Part shown: positions 40,318 to 41,953 of the stretch, one piece after another
Numbering within the stretch: the first letter of the stretch is position 1
Layout of the letters: every line of letters starts with the position of its first letter
Origin: Catenulispora sp.
GTDB taxonomy: Bacteria; Actinomycetota; Actinomycetes; Streptomycetales; Catenulisporaceae
Direction: 5' to 3'
Length of the DNA: 41,953 nt
Assembly (NCBI GenBank): GCA_013362315.1
Contig: JABFWL010000091.1
Coordinates: 1-41,953 of the forward strand
Position numbers and translations under genes: made by a program
Notes under the pieces: generated by a model
Seen by the model: the letters and a program-made list of their open reading frames with translations, nothing else
Database searches by the model: none
Told to the model about the DNA's origin: nothing

Positions 40318-41953
40318 TCAGGACAGCGGACTCTCGTAAAGCGACACCGGATCCTTGTGCCGCGCATAGGCGCCCGCCCCAGGCTGCTGCGAATGGACTG
40401 TGCTGCCGAAGAACCACTTGTTGACTTTTACGTTGTGGAAGCCCTGCGCCGCCAGGGCTGCGACGGCTTGGTCCTCCGGAAGTCCGGTCACATCCGGCAC
40501 CTTGTAAGTCTGGGGTCCCTTCGACAGCGTCAGCGTCACCAGCGCCCCCGGCGGGGCGCTGCCCGGCGCCACGGACACCACCGAGCCGGCGTCCACGGTG
40601 TCCGAGTACACCTGGTCCGGCGCGATCGCCACCTGGAAGCCGGCGCCGCGCAGCGCGCCGGTGGCGATGTCAGGGCTCTTGCCCGCCTGGTCCGGCACCG
40701 GCACCGGCTTCGGCCCCTTGGACACCGTGATCCGGACCGAGCCGCCCTTCTTCACCTTCTGCGACGCGTCCGGAGAGGAGCCGATCACCAAGCCGATCGG
40801 CACGCTGTCGTCATACGCCATGTCCACCATCGGGCGCAGCCCGTCGTGGTTGAGCTCGGCCAGCGCCGCCTCCTGCGTCTGCCGGACCACCGAGGGCATC
40901 GACCGGAACTGCCCGCTCGTCACCCACCACGCGGCCACGCCCAGCACCAGGGCCAGCACCACGACGACCGCCAGCGCGTAGTGTCCGCGCCGCGGACGCC
41001 ACCTGCGGTCGGCCGGCACCAGCTGCCGCGGCTGATTCGGCGAGGTGCGCGGCTTGTAGACCTTCTTGACCGGCGCCTCGCTGCGCATCGCCGTACGCTC
41101 CACCCGCGTCGGGTTCGTCGGCAGCGGCGGAGGCGGCGGCACCGCCCGGGTGGTCTCCGGCGCCGGCAGCACCCGGGTCGCCGAGGTCGTGCGGTGCTCG
41201 GTCAGCGCCCCGAACTCCGCGGTGGCGGTGTTGTCCGGATCGTTCGCGGCCGGCAGCGCCCCGAAATCCAGCGCCGCGTCCGGCAGGCTGCGAGAGGTCC
41301 GCATCACCTCGGCGTGGAGCACGTTCGCGTCCGCCGGCCGCTCGTCCGGGTTCTTGGCGGTGGCCCGGTGCACCAGCGCGTCCAGCGCCGGATCCAGCCC
41401 GGCCACGCTCGCCGACGGCGCCGGCACCTGGTCGTGCACATGCCGGTAGGCGACCTGGATCGGGGAGTCGGCGACGAACGGCTTGTCCCCGGTCAGCAGC
41501 TCGTACAGCACGATCCCGGCCGAGTACACGTCCGAGCGGGCGTCGCAGACCCCGGACTTCACCTGCTCCGGCGCCAGATACGAGGCGGTGCCGACGATCA
41601 TCCCGGCCAGCGACACCGTGGCCCCGGCCGCCGCCGAGCGCGCCAGCCCGAAGTCGGCGACCTTCACCGCGTGCGCGTAACTGCCGGCGCCCGCGATCAG
41701 CACGTTCTCCGGCTTCACGTCCCGGTGCACCATCCCGCCCCGGTGCGCCGCGCCCAGCGCGGACAGCACCGGCGCCAGGATCTCCAGCGCCTCGCGCGGC
41801 GTCAGCCGGCCCCGGTCGGACAGCAACTCGCGCAGCGTCTGGCCGTCCACGAACTCCATGACCAGATACACGTGCCCGCCGTCGGCGGACTGGTCGAACA
41901 CCGCGACGATGTTCGGGTGCGTGAGCTTCGCGGCGGTCTTCGCCTCCCGGATG
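40318..41953 (-). CDS. PASTA-domain Ser/Thr protein kinase (5' end outside window)
   Basis: The frame is open to the window edge and the first codons read IREAKTAAKLTHPNIV, so the kinase N-lobe start is missing. Visible are VHRDVKPENVLI (catalytic loop), VADFGLARS, GTASYLAPEQVKSG and DVYSAGIVLYELLTG; then a long Pro/Thr/Ala linker, a membrane segment (HYALAVVVVLALVLGVAAWW) and three extracellular PASTA repeats (SMPSVVRQTQEAALAEL, PVPDQAGKSPDIATGALRGAG, YKVPDVTGLPEDQAVAALAAQG). PknB-type kinases sense cell-wall fragments through PASTA repeats. This copy is not beside cell-division genes here. The 164-nt gap to the next gene shows no clear promoter. Confidence 0.93.
   Translation of the reverse strand, partial: IREAKTAAKLTHPNIVAVFDQSADGGHVYLVMEFVDGQTLRELLSDRGRLTPREALEILAPVLSALGAAHRGGMVHRDVKPENVLIAGAGSYAHAVKVADFGLARSAAAGATVSLAGMIVGTASYLAPEQVKSGVCDARSDVYSAGIVLYELLTGDKPFVADSPIQVAYRHVHDQVPAPSASVAGLDPALDALVHRATAKNPDERPADANVLHAEVMRTSRSLPDAALDFGALPAANDPDNTATAEFGALTEHRTTSATRVLPAPETTRAVPPPPPLPTNPTRVERTAMRSEAPVKKVYKPRTSPNQPRQLVPADRRWRPRRGHYALAVVVVLALVLGVAAWWVTSGQFRSMPSVVRQTQEAALAELNHDGLRPMVDMAYDDSVPIGLVIGSSPDASQKVKKGGSVRITVSKGPKPVPVPDQAGKSPDIATGALRGAGFQVAIAPDQVYSDTVDAGSVVSVAPGSAPPGALVTLTLSKGPQTYKVPDVTGLPEDQAVAALAAQGFHNVKVNKWFFGSTVHSQQPGAGAYARHKDPVSLYESPLS

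Overview
The window is one GC-rich actinomycete chromosome segment. Pointers are third-position GC preference, GTG and TTG starts, a twin-domain DHA2-type exporter with MarR, a PASTA kinase, a SpoIIE phosphatase, rare TTA codons and many leaderless-looking promoters. A Streptomycetales/Catenulisporales-type genome fits best, but genus cannot be proved from the sequence. No tRNA, rRNA, CRISPR array, insertion sequence or prophage was seen.

1-13.8 kb: after the 3' end of a sulfite-oxidase-like gene comes a cobalamin riboswitch (about 905-1135). It is followed by twelve genes on the + strand, every junction overlapping by 1-8 nt: AAA/vWA chelatase, cobO, cobB, cobI, cobM, cbiD, cobL, cbiG-cobJ fusion, a two-cluster ferredoxin, cobH, cbiX and a cobC/cobD-like aminotransferase. 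Together they cover most of corrin ring synthesis from sirohydrochlorin/precorrin-2 to adenosylated cobyrinate diamide. CobN, CobG, CobK and CobF are not in the window. cobQ (21.8-23.4 kb) lies apart, coupled to a LysR regulator.

13.8-26.3 kb: tldD-tldE; a shortened ACC-deaminase-like gene and recD2 on the minus strand; an EamA exporter divergent from lysR-cobQ; an acetamidase/formamidase; a repeat-rich non-coding stretch (24.5-25.15 kb); a small unknown protein; and a lipoprotein.

26.4-33.4 kb: an AlkD-like and an AlkX/AlkZ-like DNA-repair gene, a phosphodiester-glycosidase-type lipoprotein, a two-gene module (DUF4365 nuclease-like protein plus an unrecognised partner), a SAM methyltransferase whose 3' end overlaps a convergent MFS gene, and a divergent MarR regulator with a double palindrome between it and the MFS gene.

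33.5-42 kb: a glycerol-dehydrogenase-like enzyme, a YbjN-type protein, a large beta-propeller protein with an apparent nested domain, a GAF-SpoIIE-HATPase phosphatase, and the 3' part of a PASTA Ser/Thr kinase cut by the window end.

The features most worth a second look are the DUF4365 two-gene module, the repeated occurrence of short tandem duplications at or across stop codons, the series of leaderless promoters, the mixed-route cobalamin operon with its embedded ferredoxin, the antisense overlap of methyltransferase and MFS genes, and the domain inserted into the propeller protein.
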